A stretch of 64,000 nt of DNA, taken from NCBI GenBank assembly GCA_041749275.1, contig JBGTBQ010000295.1, positions 1 through 64,000 on the forward strand, read 5' to 3'. Position numbers and translations under genes: made by a program. The notes beneath the pieces are model-generated. The model was given only the letters and a program-made list of their open reading frames with translations, searched no databases and was not told where the DNA came from. Positions within the stretch are counted from its first letter, which is position 1; every line of letters begins with the position of its first letter. Below are positions 17,839-27,567 of the stretch, piece after piece. The stretch is from JBGTBQ01 sp041749275 (GTDB lineage: Bacteria > Acidobacteriota > Blastocatellia > Pyrinomonadales > Pyrinomonadaceae).

Positions 17839-17863
17839 GTGCTGACCGCTGAGAGCCTTTTTT
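17791..17863 (+). repeat. Palindrome with U-tract at the larE 3' end (terminator-like)
   Basis: 22-nt arms 17791-17812 and 17834-17855 match 21/22. The right arm reads as 7-nt words GCTGAGT GCTGACC GCTGAGA. Six Ts follow (17858-17863), so it has the form of an intrinsic terminator. The left arm and loop are translated as the C-terminus of LarE. It ends directly before the gdhA ribosome site. Confidence 0.8.
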
Positions 17864-17873
17864 GGAGATGACA

Positions 17874-19154
17874 ATGGCTAACCCGATGGTAGACGACACG
17901 AGGCGCGTGCGGGAGGAAAATCCCTTCGAGTCCATGATGGAGCGCTTCGACCGCGCGGCGAAGCTGCTTGATCTCAATCCAGACCTGTACGCCGTGATGC
18001 GCGTGCCGAACAGGGAATTGAAAGTCTATATTCCCGTCCGGATGGACTCGGGGCGAATCGAGGTCTTCGAGGGTTATCGCGTGCAACACAACTTCGCGCG
18101 CGGGCCGGCGAAGGGCGGCATCCGCTACGCGCCCGACGTGACGATTGATGAGGTGCGAGCGCTGGCGGCATGGATGACTTGGAAGTGCGCGGTGGTGAAC
18201 GTCCCCTTCGGCGGCGGGAAGGGCGGCGTGATCTGCGACCCTATTCTGATGTCGCTGGGCGAGCTTGAGCGCATGACGCGGCGCTACGCCGCCGAACTCA
18301 TAGACTTCATCGGCCCGGAGAAGGACGTGCCCGCTCCCGACATGAACACCAACGAGCAGACGATGGCATGGATCATGGACACCTACTCGATGCACGCGCG
18401 CCATACGGTCAACGCCGTCGTCACGGGCAAGCCCGTTGACCTCGGCGGCTCGCGTGGGCGGCGCGAGGCGACCGGGCGCGGCCTGCTCTTCGTCGTCAAC
18501 GAGGCGATCAAGCGATTAAAGATGACGCCGCCGGAAACGCGCGTCGTCGTTCAGGGGTCGGGCAATGTCGGCGGCATCGGCGCGCGACTCTTGCACGAGG
18601 CGGGCTACAAAGTCGTCGCCATATCGGACATCTTCGGCGGGATTTATAACAAGGACGGGATAGACACCCCCGCCGCGCTGACGCACCTGCAAAAAACACG
18701 CTCTTTCGACGAGTTCCCCGGCGTCGAGCGCGTCACAAACACGGAACTGCTCGAACTCGAATGTGACGTGCTCGCCCCCTGCGCGACCGAAAACCAGATT
18801 ACTTCGGACAACGCGGACCAAATCAGGTGCCGCATTTTGGCCGAGGGAGCGAATGGGCCAACGACCGCCGCCGCCGACCAAATCCTGCATAACAAAGGCA
18901 TTTTCGTTATTCCGGATATCCTCGCCAACGCGGGGGGCGTCACCGTCTCATACTTCGAATGGGTCCAGAACCGGATGGGTTATTACTGGCGCGAGGACGT
19001 GGTTAACGAGCGCCTGCAAGATATAATGGTCGCCAGTTTCAACGATGTGGCGAAGTATGCCGAGACGCATTCGGTGGACACACGGACGGCTGCCTACATG
19101 CTGGCAATTGACCGGGTGGCATATGACACACGGATGCGGGGCATCTATGCGTGA
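17874..19154 (+). CDS. gdhA: Glu/Leu/Phe/Val dehydrogenase family, glutamate dehydrogenase
   Basis: 426 residues from the ATG at 17874, chosen for GGAG six bases upstream over the TTG at 17862. The catalytic region has [10 protein letters not shown] and the lysine motif PFGGGKGGV, then PAPDMNT. The Rossmann domain has [11 protein letters not shown], and the C-terminus [15 protein letters not shown] is typical. It interconverts glutamate and 2-oxoglutarate with NAD(P); the cofactor cannot be set from sequence alone. The U-tract palindrome upstream probably separates it from larE. Confidence 0.93.
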   Translation: MANPMVDDTRRVREENPFESMMERFDRAAKLLDLNPDLYAVMRVPNRELKVYIPVRMDSGRIEVFEGYRVQHNFARGPAKGGIRYAPDVTIDEVRALAAWMTWKCAVVNVPFGGGKGGVICDPILMSLGELERMTRRYAAELIDFIGPEKDVPAPDMNTNEQTMAWIMDTYSMHARHTVNAVVTGKPVDLGGSRGRREATGRGLLFVVNEAIKRLKMTPPETRVVVQGSGNVGGIGARLLHEAGYKVVAISDIFGGIYNKDGIDTPAALTHLQKTRSFDEFPGVERVTNTELLELECDVLAPCATENQITSDNADQIRCRILAEGANGPTTAAADQILHNKGIFVIPDILANAGGVTVSYFEWVQNRMGYYWREDVVNERLQDIMVASFNDVAKYAETHSVDTRTAAYMLAIDRVAYDTRMRGIYA

Positions 19155-19617
19155 CAAAAAAGTGTAATGATTTTTCACGGTAAGTGGTGAAAATGTCTTG
19201 ATTTCCGTGCTGATGTAGAGTATGGTCTGGCGGCAAATGATGCACCAGAGGCGGAGTGCGTGTAGGGTCAATGGCAATGCACCTCGCAACGCTTCGGGTA
19301 GATGAGATTGACATGGCGCATCTGTTTTCGTATAAGCAGAAGCGCAAAAGTTAAGCAGTTAGGATTTTCAGTTGAGAGGCGCCGGAGAGGCAGTGCAAGA
19401 GCGCCCGCGGAATGCCGGACAGGCGTCCCAGCTCCTCTCGCTGCACCGCTCCAAATCTACAAGACATAACGGTCGAGGGCGGTAGCAGTTTTACTTTGAC
19501 TTCAGGGTTTGTACGCTTGTAGTTTGGAGCGCCCACGTCCTTCGCACGTATTTTCGAGCGAAGGGCTAGGTTGCCCCCTTCCGCAACTTTATAAACTCAT
19601 TTCGCAGGAGGAATGCG
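19155..19617. other. Long leader region before the OmpA-like gene
   Basis: 463 nt without a credible gene. There is a weak sigma-70-like pair, TTGATT (19198-19203) and TATGGT (19221-19226) with a 17-nt spacer. A short TTTTTCAC...GTGAAAA stem near 19171-19194 could end the gdhA transcript. AGGAGG precedes the next ATG. No tRNA or clear riboswitch fold was recognised. Confidence 0.35.
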
Positions 19618-22068
19618 ATGAGATTCGCGAGAAGAGCGCTCTTCGCCGCGCTCGCCACAACTTTACTGGTGTCGGCAGTGACGGCCCAAACGCTCAGGCC
19701 GGAGAACGACCCGAGGAACCAGGCACCGACAGTTGGCACTGGCGGCCCTCCCGGAGGACCAACCGGGCTTTTCACCATCTACGACGGCGACACGCTGCGT
19801 AAGGGTGAGTACACCTTCAGCATCGGCTACAGCAATTATGACCGTGACCCCGGCGATGTTGACATCGCCGAGGTGCCGCTCAGCTTCAACATCGGCATCA
19901 ACGACTACCTGGAGTTGTTCTTCAACACGACGGGTTATCGTGGGGTGAAGGTGAATAATCCGAGACACCTGTCGAGCTTTTACCTACCGAACACACAGCT
20001 CTTTTTCGGTTCGGGGCCGGCCACGCTCGGCAGCGGCGCGGCCATCATTTTGGCGCCGCTCCGCGTCAGCGGCCCGACGGTCGGCACTGGCGCCGTGTTC
20101 CGTCCGGCGCGTAATCAGGGCTTCGTGCAGTTCCCGTTCGTCGGGGGCAACGGGCCGAATCTGGGCCTGACCGGAAACAACATCGCACCACCTTTCGTCA
20201 GTCGCCTCGGCGCGGCGGTCGATCAGGGCGGCGGCACTTTTGGCCCGGCGGCGAACTTCCCCGGCTATGGCTCGCCCTGCGGCAGCATCCTGCCGGGCAT
20301 CGTGCTCACGACGCGGACGATTCCGCCCAACCTGACATTTAACACGCTGACCGTTCCCGACCTGTTTACGACCTGCCCGTCGTACCTGCCCGATGCTCCT
20401 TTCATCAGCAGGCTCTACGGCGAGTCGTCGTTCGGGACGATGAATATCGGGGCGAAGATTCGGTTCACCGAGCCGGACAACCCGCTTGGCGTGGGTCTCA
20501 TTCCGTTCTGGCGCTTTTATCTGGATAAGGCGGACGACCAGTCGGGCTTCAACCAGCTTCAGCGCGGTGCTAGCCCCGGCGGCGCCATCGGCGACTTCGG
20601 TCTGATCGGTTTCGTCAGCGGGCGTCTGAGCCGTTCGGTGAACCTGTCGGCCAACTTCGGCTACATCGTCAACAGCAATCCGAAGTCCGAAGCCTTCGGC
20701 GGCGGCGATGTTTCGCTGCTCGACCGGCCTGATGAATTTGTGGCGGGCGTCGGTTTCGACTTCCCCGTGAACAAACACTTCCAGCCTATCCTCGAACTGA
20801 AGTCGGTTCACTATGCTGGCGGTCGCACACCAAACTCTTTCCCGAACAACCCGGTGGACTTTCTGGGCGGCGTGCGCGTCTATCCACGCCGCTGGTTCGG
20901 CTTCAGCGCGTGGTATCGCGCGCACCTGAACCAGCAGGGTGACCGCCTCTTCAACGATGCGACTTTCCCGGCTGGCTTTAGGGAGTCGAGCGACGCGCAC
21001 GGTTATGGTTTCCAGGTCTGGGCCGGTCGCCGCAATGAGCGCGCCCCGACCATCTTCCCGAACCAGCCGCCGACCGTGTCCCTCTCCTCTTCATCGAGCA
21101 GGATTGTTCTCGCGGCGGAATGCGGGACGGGTGAGAGGCCCTCGGAGAGTTGCACGCCGACCAATCCGTCCGTCAATCTTTCGGCGACGGCGACCGATCC
21201 GGACGGCGATACGCTGCTCTACACGTACTCAACGACGGGCGGACGCATCACGGGCGATGGCCCGAACGCAACGCTCGACCTGACGGGTGTGGCTCCCGGC
21301 ACGTACACCGTGACGGTGGAAGTTGACGACGGCTGCGGCTGCGTCGCCTTCACCTCGACGACGGTGACGGTCGAGCGCTGCCCGTGCGATGCGATTCCGA
21401 CGACGCCGACGTGCCCGACGGTTAACGTGAGCTGCCCGAATGACGTTGAGGGTGGTCAAACCGTTAAGTTCACTGCCAGTGTTTCGGGCGGTGATCCGAA
21501 CGTGACGCCGACCTATAATTGGAGGGTCAGTGCCGGCAGCATCGCCAGTGGCCAAGGCACCGACACCATCACGGTTGACACGAATGGCCTACCGGGTAAC
21601 TCTTCGGTAACCGCGACCGTTGACGTGGGCGGCTACGACCGTAGTTGTTCGACTTCTGATGATTGCACGACGGGCATCCGTGTTTCGCCGGACGCAAGAA
21701 AGATTGACGAGTACGGGAACATCAGGTTCAACGATGAGAAGGCCCGTCTCGACAACCTCGCCGTCGAACTGCAAAACGACCCGACCGCGCAGGGCTACAT
21801 CATCTGCTACGGCGGTAGGGTTGGACGTGCGGGCGAGGCGCAGGCTCGTTGCGACCGCGCGAAGAACGACCTCGTCACGCGGCGCAGCATCTCGGCTGAC
21901 CGCATCGTGACGGTGGACGGCGGCTACAGGGAGAACCTGACGGTCGAACTCTGGGTTGTGCCTTCGGGCGCGAACGCGCCGGCTGCTAACCCGTCCGTTG
22001 ACCCGAGCGAGGTGCGAACCACCCGTCGGCCAGCGCGTCGCCGCGGTCGCCGTGATGACGACGAGTAA
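19618..22068 (+). CDS. Outer-membrane protein with Ig-like domains and OmpA-type C-terminus
   Basis: 816 residues. Signal peptide to about residue 23 (LVSAVTAQ). Residues about 50-475 are beta-strand rich with aromatic girdles (GEYTFSIGYSNYDRD, GLIPFWRFYLDKADD), like an outer-membrane barrel. Two Cys-rich Ig/PKD-like domains follow (NLSATATDPDGDTLLYTYSTTGG; FTASVSGGDPNVTPTYNWRV). The last part (about 690-785) is a divergent OmpA-like region with FNDEKARLDNLAVELQNDP and ADRIVTVDGGYREN, then an Arg-rich tail. AGGAGG precedes the ATG. Likely an envelope anchor; peptidoglycan contact is inferred. Confidence 0.8.
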   Translation: MRFARRALFAALATTLLVSAVTAQTLRPENDPRNQAPTVGTGGPPGGPTGLFTIYDGDTLRKGEYTFSIGYSNYDRDPGDVDIAEVPLSFNIGINDYLELFFNTTGYRGVKVNNPRHLSSFYLPNTQLFFGSGPATLGSGAAIILAPLRVSGPTVGTGAVFRPARNQGFVQFPFVGGNGPNLGLTGNNIAPPFVSRLGAAVDQGGGTFGPAANFPGYGSPCGSILPGIVLTTRTIPPNLTFNTLTVPDLFTTCPSYLPDAPFISRLYGESSFGTMNIGAKIRFTEPDNPLGVGLIPFWRFYLDKADDQSGFNQLQRGASPGGAIGDFGLIGFVSGRLSRSVNLSANFGYIVNSNPKSEAFGGGDVSLLDRPDEFVAGVGFDFPVNKHFQPILELKSVHYAGGRTPNSFPNNPVDFLGGVRVYPRRWFGFSAWYRAHLNQQGDRLFNDATFPAGFRESSDAHGYGFQVWAGRRNERAPTIFPNQPPTVSLSSSSSRIVLAAECGTGERPSESCTPTNPSVNLSATATDPDGDTLLYTYSTTGGRITGDGPNATLDLTGVAPGTYTVTVEVDDGCGCVAFTSTTVTVERCPCDAIPTTPTCPTVNVSCPNDVEGGQTVKFTASVSGGDPNVTPTYNWRVSAGSIASGQGTDTITVDTNGLPGNSSVTATVDVGGYDRSCSTSDDCTTGIRVSPDARKIDEYGNIRFNDEKARLDNLAVELQNDPTAQGYIICYGGRVGRAGEAQARCDRAKNDLVTRRSISADRIVTVDGGYRENLTVELWVVPSGANAPAANPSVDPSEVRTTRRPARRRGRRDDDE

Positions 22069-22362
22069 TTCAACCCTTTAACTCGCGCTCAGAATCCTGA
22101 CGCGCGACCTCTTCCGAACGCGGGCGGTGACTTCCGAAAGGAGCGCCGCCCGCTTCGCTTTTCCAACGAAACACGGGATTTGCGGGTACAACCGGCCCCA
22201 CCGAGGCGGCATCCTAGAGACGCGGCGCGGCGCCCTTCTCCCTACCGAAATTTGCAAACAAAACCGTGGTATGTATTATTGAGTGTGGCGACGCGGCGGA
22301 TGTCCGCCACGTGCGAAGACGAATTTCAAACTTCTCAAACCCTTTGATAACTGGAAGGCTCG

Positions 22363-24729
22363 ATGAAAAAAAACTGCTTGCTCCTAGTGTTGCTCACGCT
22401 GATAATTTCCACCTCGACCGTTTCCTTCGCCGTCTCCCCCGACGGCAACGACGCAGAGGCCGAAGCCCAGCGTCTGATGGGATGGAACGTGACGGGGCCG
22501 ACGGGCGGCGACGTGCGCTCGCTCGTCATTGACCCGCAAGACCCGCGGCGCATTTACTTCGGCACGATTGACGGGCAGATTTACACCTCCGGTGACGGCG
22601 GGCAGATGTGGGAGCGTCTGGCGGGCTTCAACCGTCCCAGCCTTCTCATTGACAACATCATCGTTGACGCGCGCGATTCGCGCACGATCTATGCTGCCGC
22701 GCACCGCCACAAAGAGCCGGGCGGCTTTTTCAAGACGACCGACGGCGGCAAGACGTGGCGCGAATCCGAGCAGTTCAAAACCGAAGCCATCCACTCGCTC
22801 ACGCAGTCACCCTCTGACCCCGATATACTGCTCGTCGGCACCAACCGCGGCATCTTCCGTTCAAAGGACGCGGGCGAGACGTGGGAGCAACTACAAACCG
22901 CCGCGACGCCCGGTCTCATCAACATCGAGTCGCTCGCCGTTGACCCGCGCGACGCGAACACCATCTACGCGGGCACGTGGTATCTGCCCTATAAGACGAC
23001 CGACGGCGGCCAGAACTGGAGCATCACGAAGACCGGCATCATTGACGATTCGGATATCTTCGCCATCGAGATTGACTCGAGCAACCCCGACCACGTCATC
23101 ATGTCCGCGTGCAGCGGCATCTACGAGACGCGCAACGCCGGCGCGCAGTGGCGCAAGGTGAACGGCATCCCCTCGCAATCGCGCCGCACGCGCGCCATTC
23201 TTCAGAACCCCGCGAAACCGGAGATCGTCTACGCCGGGACGACCGAGGGCTTCTGGCTCTCCGCCAATGGCGGCAACGACTGGAAGGTGACAACCAATCG
23301 CCAGAACTTCGAGGTCAACGCCATCGCCGTCCACCCGAAGAACCCGGAGACGGTCTACATCGGCACGAACAACTATGGGGTGATGATCTCGCGCGACGGT
23401 GGGCGCAACTTCGCGCCGTCGAACGAAGGCTATTCGGGCCGCCGCGCTTACTCGATCCTGCCCGACCGCGAGCAGCCCGGACGCATCTACGCGACCACGA
23501 TCAACACCGCGACCGGCGGCGGCTATTTCTACATCAGCGAAGACAGCGGCGAGACGTGGCGACTCTCCGCGCGCAACATGCCGTATCGCCTGATCGCCTA
23601 CTCGATTCTGCAAGATCGGAGCGACGGGAACATCATCTACCTCGGCACGAACTACGGCCTCTATCGCTCGACGGATCGCGGCGCGTCGTGGGCGCCGATG
23701 GGCGCGCCGAAGTCGAAAGCCCCGGTCAAAAAGAAGAGAGGACGGGCATCGCGCACACTGGAAGCCGCGAGCGTGCCGGAAGTGCCACGCCCCTCGGCGG
23801 ATGCGAACGTGAAGCGAGCGCAGGCGTCGCTCAACCTCGCGGGCTACGACGTGGGCGTTGCGGACGGCATAGCAGGCACACGCACCGTCACGGCCATCAG
23901 AAAGTTTCAGTCCGACAAGCGTATCCCCATCACGGGCCGACTCGACGCGGCGACGCTGACGGCGCTCGGTCTCGGCGGGGGCGCACAGTCGGCGGGGGCG
24001 ACTGCCGACTCGTTGCAGACCGCGCCGGTTTTCCTGACCGACACGATCAACGCGCTTGCCTACGACTATAACGAGCAGGAAGAGAAGTTTGGCATCCTCG
24101 CGGCAACGAACGCGGGTCTCTTCCGCACCGACGATCTGACGAAGGGCTGGGAACGAGTGCCTTACGGAACCGGGTTTGACTTCCGCACGCTCTGCATCTC
24201 GACGAGTATTGAAAAACCTTCGACCCTCTTCGTCGGCACGGCCACGTCCGGCGTCCTCGTCACGCGCGATGGCGGCCAGACGTGGACGCAGGTGCGGGGC
24301 ATCCCCGCCGATGCGCCCGTCAACGTTATCGAGCAAGACCCGAAGCGCTCGGCCTATGTTTACGCGGGGACGACGCAGACGCTCTACGTTTCGCACGATG
24401 GCGGTGAGCGTTGGCTGCGGCGGGGCGGTGGTCTGCCGCTCGGCAGCTTCACGAGCATTCTCATCAACCCCGACAACCCGGACGAGCTTTACGCCGGCAA
24501 CGCATATGAGCGCGGCGGTCGCGTCTTCTCGACGAGCGAGGGCGGCGGTGTCTTCCGCTCGCCGGACGCCGGCATGACGTGGCAGCGGCTCGACCCGCAG
24601 CTTCCGAGCCGTCGCGTCTGGGCGCTCGCGCTCGACCCGCACGACAGCGGCAGAGTCTTCGTCGGCTCACACTCGGCGGGCGTCCTCATCGCGCGGCGCG
24701 ACACGGGCGCTGCCGCGTCGAGCAAATAG
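22363..24729 (+). CDS. Secreted BNR/YCF48-type beta-propeller with an embedded peptidoglycan-binding domain
   Basis: 788 residues. Signal peptide to about residue 25. Repeated sialidase-like units each carry a TTDGG..W or S.DGG..W Asp-box (FKTTDGGKTW, RSKDAGETW, ISRDGGRNF, VTRDGGQTW, RSPDAGMTW), enough for two propellers. Between them, residues about 476-540 form a PG_binding_1 domain (VKRAQASLNLAGYDVG, TAIRKFQSD). A basic linker (KKKRGRASR) precedes it. No glycosidase residues are evident. Probably cell-wall attached. GGAAGG precedes the ATG; a long palindrome follows the stop. Confidence 0.85.
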   Translation: MKKNCLLLVLLTLIISTSTVSFAVSPDGNDAEAEAQRLMGWNVTGPTGGDVRSLVIDPQDPRRIYFGTIDGQIYTSGDGGQMWERLAGFNRPSLLIDNIIVDARDSRTIYAAAHRHKEPGGFFKTTDGGKTWRESEQFKTEAIHSLTQSPSDPDILLVGTNRGIFRSKDAGETWEQLQTAATPGLINIESLAVDPRDANTIYAGTWYLPYKTTDGGQNWSITKTGIIDDSDIFAIEIDSSNPDHVIMSACSGIYETRNAGAQWRKVNGIPSQSRRTRAILQNPAKPEIVYAGTTEGFWLSANGGNDWKVTTNRQNFEVNAIAVHPKNPETVYIGTNNYGVMISRDGGRNFAPSNEGYSGRRAYSILPDREQPGRIYATTINTATGGGYFYISEDSGETWRLSARNMPYRLIAYSILQDRSDGNIIYLGTNYGLYRSTDRGASWAPMGAPKSKAPVKKKRGRASRTLEAASVPEVPRPSADANVKRAQASLNLAGYDVGVADGIAGTRTVTAIRKFQSDKRIPITGRLDAATLTALGLGGGAQSAGATADSLQTAPVFLTDTINALAYDYNEQEEKFGILAATNAGLFRTDDLTKGWERVPYGTGFDFRTLCISTSIEKPSTLFVGTATSGVLVTRDGGQTWTQVRGIPADAPVNVIEQDPKRSAYVYAGTTQTLYVSHDGGERWLRRGGGLPLGSFTSILINPDNPDELYAGNAYERGGRVFSTSEGGGVFRSPDAGMTWQRLDPQLPSRRVWALALDPHDSGRVFVGSHSAGVLIARRDTGAAASSK

Positions 24730-24737
24730 GAAAGGGT

Positions 24738-24812
24738 GAGAGGGGAAAAGGAAAGAGGGTGAAGTGGGATCGCGAAATCCCACTTCACCCTTTGCTCTTT
24801 TCCCCCGCTCTT
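24738..24812. repeat. Long imperfect palindrome after the propeller gene
   Basis: Arms of about 33-36 nt (24738-24770 against 24777-24812) with a 6-nt loop; the inner 16 bp (AGGGTGAAGTGGGAT) pair perfectly. Purine-rich left arm, pyrimidine-rich right arm. It begins a few bases after the stop and ends just before the rpsA promoter candidate. A U-rich stretch is present within the right arm. Confidence 0.75.
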
Positions 24813-24815
24813 GTC

Positions 24816-24845
24816 TTGACACACAGTCGCGGTGGCGTGTAAATT
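24816..24845 (+). promoter_or_regulatory. Putative sigma-70 promoter upstream of rpsA
   Basis: Consensus TTGACA (24816-24821), 18-nt spacer, TAAATT (24840-24845). The leader to the rpsA start would be about 295 nt, long enough for leader control, which is common for ribosomal protein genes; no fold was identified. Confidence 0.4.
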
Positions 24846-25145
24846 GCGTCCCTACCTGGAAATATTAGCAGGTGATTGGCGGGTCACGCGGGTGATCCAC
24901 GGGCAGAGGATGTTTGAAACTATTGTCAGCCAGAGTTTATAAATCACAACGGCTCACGAACCCCCGCCTTAACTCTACCGTCATCCGTCAATCATCCGTC
25001 GCTACTTTTTTAGCAGGCATCAACGAATCGCGCCCGCGCGCCGACTTCTCGCGCGAGCTGTGCTTAACGTTGACGCCGGCACTGGGTAAGCGTTAGAAGC
25101 TTTTGCGGAGCGTCGAATCTTTACCAGCAGGAGTCCGAGTCCACA

Positions 25146-27326
25146 ATGTCAACTGAAGAAACCAAGCCGGCCAACGGCGAAACCATGAACGAGCAGGCCG
25201 TGCCCGAAACGGCGGCGAGTGAATCATCCGCCAGCGGCGAGAATTCCGCGCCGCAGCCTACAACCTCTTCGACCGGCGCTTCGACCGCCGCCACACCAGC
25301 CGCCGAGACATCGGATGTCGGCGAGACAACAGCCGCGCCCGCTCCAGCGGACGTTCCTGCTCCTGTCGAGCACGCGCCGGCGCAGGCTTCCGCTGAAGAG
25401 GCTGATGAGGAAGACGAAGGGCGCGGGTCCGGCGGCGGCGATTTCGACTTCGGCGCCATCCTCGATCAGTACGAACAGGAACAGGCTGCCTTTCAGGAAG
25501 GCTCGGTCGTGCGCGGCACGGTCGTCGGCATCACCGAGCGCGGCGTCGTCATTGACTTCGGCTTCAAGTCCGAGGGCATCGTTCCGCAGGAAGAGTTCAC
25601 CGATAACGGAGAACTTTCGGTCAAACGCGGCGACGAGGTCGAGGTGCTCATCAAGAGCATGGAGTCGCAAGAGGGCGTGCCTATCCTCTCGCGCGCGGAC
25701 GCCGTTCGTATGCGCGCGTGGGACGATCTCGAAAAAGCTTACCGCGACGGCACACCCATCAAGGGACGCATCACTGAGCGCGTCAAGGGCGGTCTGCGCG
25801 TGGATGTTGACGGCGTGGCGGCCTTCCTGCCCGGCTCTCAGGTTGACGTGCGACCCATCCGCAACCTCGAAAGTTTGCGTAATCAGGAGATTGAGGCGAA
25901 GGTCATCAAGCTCAACCGCAAACGCTCGAACGTCGTGCTCTCGCGCAAGGCCATTCTTGAGCAGGACAACGAATCGAAGAAGGGTGAGACGCTCGACAAC
26001 CTCGAAGAGGGCATCATCGTCGAGGGACAGATTAAGAACCTGACCGACTATGGCGCTTTCGTTGACCTCGGCGGCATTGACGGTCTGCTCCACGTCACGG
26101 ATATGTCTTGGGGCCGGCTGCAAAACCCGGCGGAAATTTTCCGCGTCGGCGAAAACGTGCAGGTCAAAGTTCTCAAGTTCGACCGCGAGCGCGAGCGCGT
26201 CTCGCTAGGCTTCAAGCAACTCCTGCCCGACCCGTGGGAATCGGTCGCGGAGCGCTTCCCATCAGGGATGCGCCTGCAAGGCAAGATCGCCAGCGTCACC
26301 GACTACGGCGCTTTTATCGAACTCGAAGCCGGTGTTGAAGGTCTCGTCCATGTCTCCGAAATGACTTGGTCGAAACGCATGAAGCACCCGAGCAAGCTCG
26401 TCAACATCGGCGAGACGGTGGACGTGGAGGTGCTCGGCGTTGACACGAAGGCGCGGCGCATCAGCCTCGGCATGAAGCAGACGCAGCCGAACCCGTGGGA
26501 GACTCTGCGGGAGCGTTATCACATCGGCGACCGCGTGCGCGGGCGCGTCCGCAACCTGACCGACTTCGGCGCCTTCGTCGAGGTTGAGGACGGAGTGGAC
26601 GGACTCGTCCACGTCTCGGACATCTCTTGGAACAAACGCATCAAGCACCCCGGCGAAATTCTGAAGAAGGGGCAGGAGATCGAGGCCGTCATCACGAATA
26701 TTGATTCGGAGAACCGTCGCCTCTCGCTCTCGATCAAGGACATGGAGCCGAGCGCGTGGGAGAAGTTCATCGGCGAACACAAGCCGGGCGACATCGTCCA
26801 CGGCCATATCACGCGCTTCGCTAATTTCGGCGCCTTCGTCGAACTGGCGGAGGGGTTGGAGGGGCTGTGCCACGTCTCGGAGTTGTCCGAAGACCGCGTG
26901 GAGAAGCCCGAAGACGCCGCGCAGATCGGGCAGGAGATGGAGTTCCGCATTCTTCGCATCGAGCAGGAGTCGAAGAAGATCGGTCTCTCGCACCGCGCCG
27001 CCAAAACGGATGAGCCGATCATGGACGTGAAGCAATACTCGTCCGATGCCGGGAGCGGCATGGCGAGCTTAGGCGAGTTGGCCGATTTCTTCCAGAACCG
27101 CCCTGCGCCCGCCTCAACGGTCGAAGAAAACGAAGAGGGCAAGGAAGACGTTGAGGCGACGGAAAACGTCGAGAGCGCGGAGAGCAATGCGAGCACGGAA
27201 AACGTCGAGGCCACGGAGAGCGTCGAGACCACGCAGAGCGTCGAGACCACGCAGAGCGTCGAGGCCACGGAGAGCGTCGAGGCCACGGAGAACACGGAGG
27301 GGACGGAAAACGAAGAAAACGGCTGA
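25146..27326 (+). CDS. rpsA: 30S ribosomal protein S1
   Basis: 726 residues, longer than the usual 550-600. Residues 1-115 are an Ala/Pro/Glu-rich disordered extension. Six S1 OB-fold domains follow at about 120-187, 205-275, 290-362, 374-447, 460-533 and 546-620 (markers: VDLGGIDGLLHVTDMSW, IELEAGVEGLVHVSEMTW, VEVEDGVDGLVHVSDISW, VELAEGLEGLCHVSELS). The C-terminus from about 665 is acidic and repetitive. S1 binds mRNA and promotes initiation on structured leaders. The ATG at 25146 is preceded by CAGGAG about 14 nt upstream. A strong terminator follows. Confidence 0.93.
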   Translation: MSTEETKPANGETMNEQAVPETAASESSASGENSAPQPTTSSTGASTAATPAAETSDVGETTAAPAPADVPAPVEHAPAQASAEEADEEDEGRGSGGGDFDFGAILDQYEQEQAAFQEGSVVRGTVVGITERGVVIDFGFKSEGIVPQEEFTDNGELSVKRGDEVEVLIKSMESQEGVPILSRADAVRMRAWDDLEKAYRDGTPIKGRITERVKGGLRVDVDGVAAFLPGSQVDVRPIRNLESLRNQEIEAKVIKLNRKRSNVVLSRKAILEQDNESKKGETLDNLEEGIIVEGQIKNLTDYGAFVDLGGIDGLLHVTDMSWGRLQNPAEIFRVGENVQVKVLKFDRERERVSLGFKQLLPDPWESVAERFPSGMRLQGKIASVTDYGAFIELEAGVEGLVHVSEMTWSKRMKHPSKLVNIGETVDVEVLGVDTKARRISLGMKQTQPNPWETLRERYHIGDRVRGRVRNLTDFGAFVEVEDGVDGLVHVSDISWNKRIKHPGEILKKGQEIEAVITNIDSENRRLSLSIKDMEPSAWEKFIGEHKPGDIVHGHITRFANFGAFVELAEGLEGLCHVSELSEDRVEKPEDAAQIGQEMEFRILRIEQESKKIGLSHRAAKTDEPIMDVKQYSSDAGSGMASLGELADFFQNRPAPASTVEENEEGKEDVEATENVESAESNASTENVEATESVETTQSVETTQSVEATESVEATENTEGTENEENG
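27204..27293 (+). repeat. 18-nt tandem repeat in the rpsA 3' end
   Basis: Five consecutive 18-nt units, variants of GTCGAGRCCACGSAGAGC, encoding the hexapeptide VE(A/T)T(E/Q)S. Third positions are conserved as well as residues, which indicates recent DNA-level duplication. Unit number may vary between strains. Confidence 0.85.
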
Positions 27327-27352
27327 CCGAAGTCGGCCAGCATCCTCTTCCA

Positions 27353-27391
27353 CGCGCCGCGTCAACCAGTTGACGCGGCGCGTTTTTTCTT
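27353..27391 (+). terminator. Rho-independent terminator of rpsA
   Basis: Perfect 13-bp stem (27353-27365 with 27370-27382, CGCGCCGCGTCAA) and CCAG loop, followed directly by TTTTTTCTT. Strongest intrinsic terminator in the window. Confidence 0.92.
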
Positions 27392-27567
27392 GTCACACGT
27401 CGCCCATCAGCAGTCACGTCTCGGCGGCTAAACCATTGGCCGCACGGACATTTAGCCCTTGCTCGCCGTCCTCCTTTCTGTTACTTTACAGCCCATCCCG
27501 TGAGACTTAAAAGTACATCCGCCCTGCCCGGAGTTTTTGAGTGAGCCGTTGAAGAGGTGACAAACGC

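Noticed and set aside
22891..24642. 583-codon open frame on the minus strand inside the BNR propeller gene
   Set aside because: Long antisense frames are common in GC-rich DNA with strong third-position bias; the product is Arg/Val/Ala-rich without domains, and the plus-strand gene is well supported.
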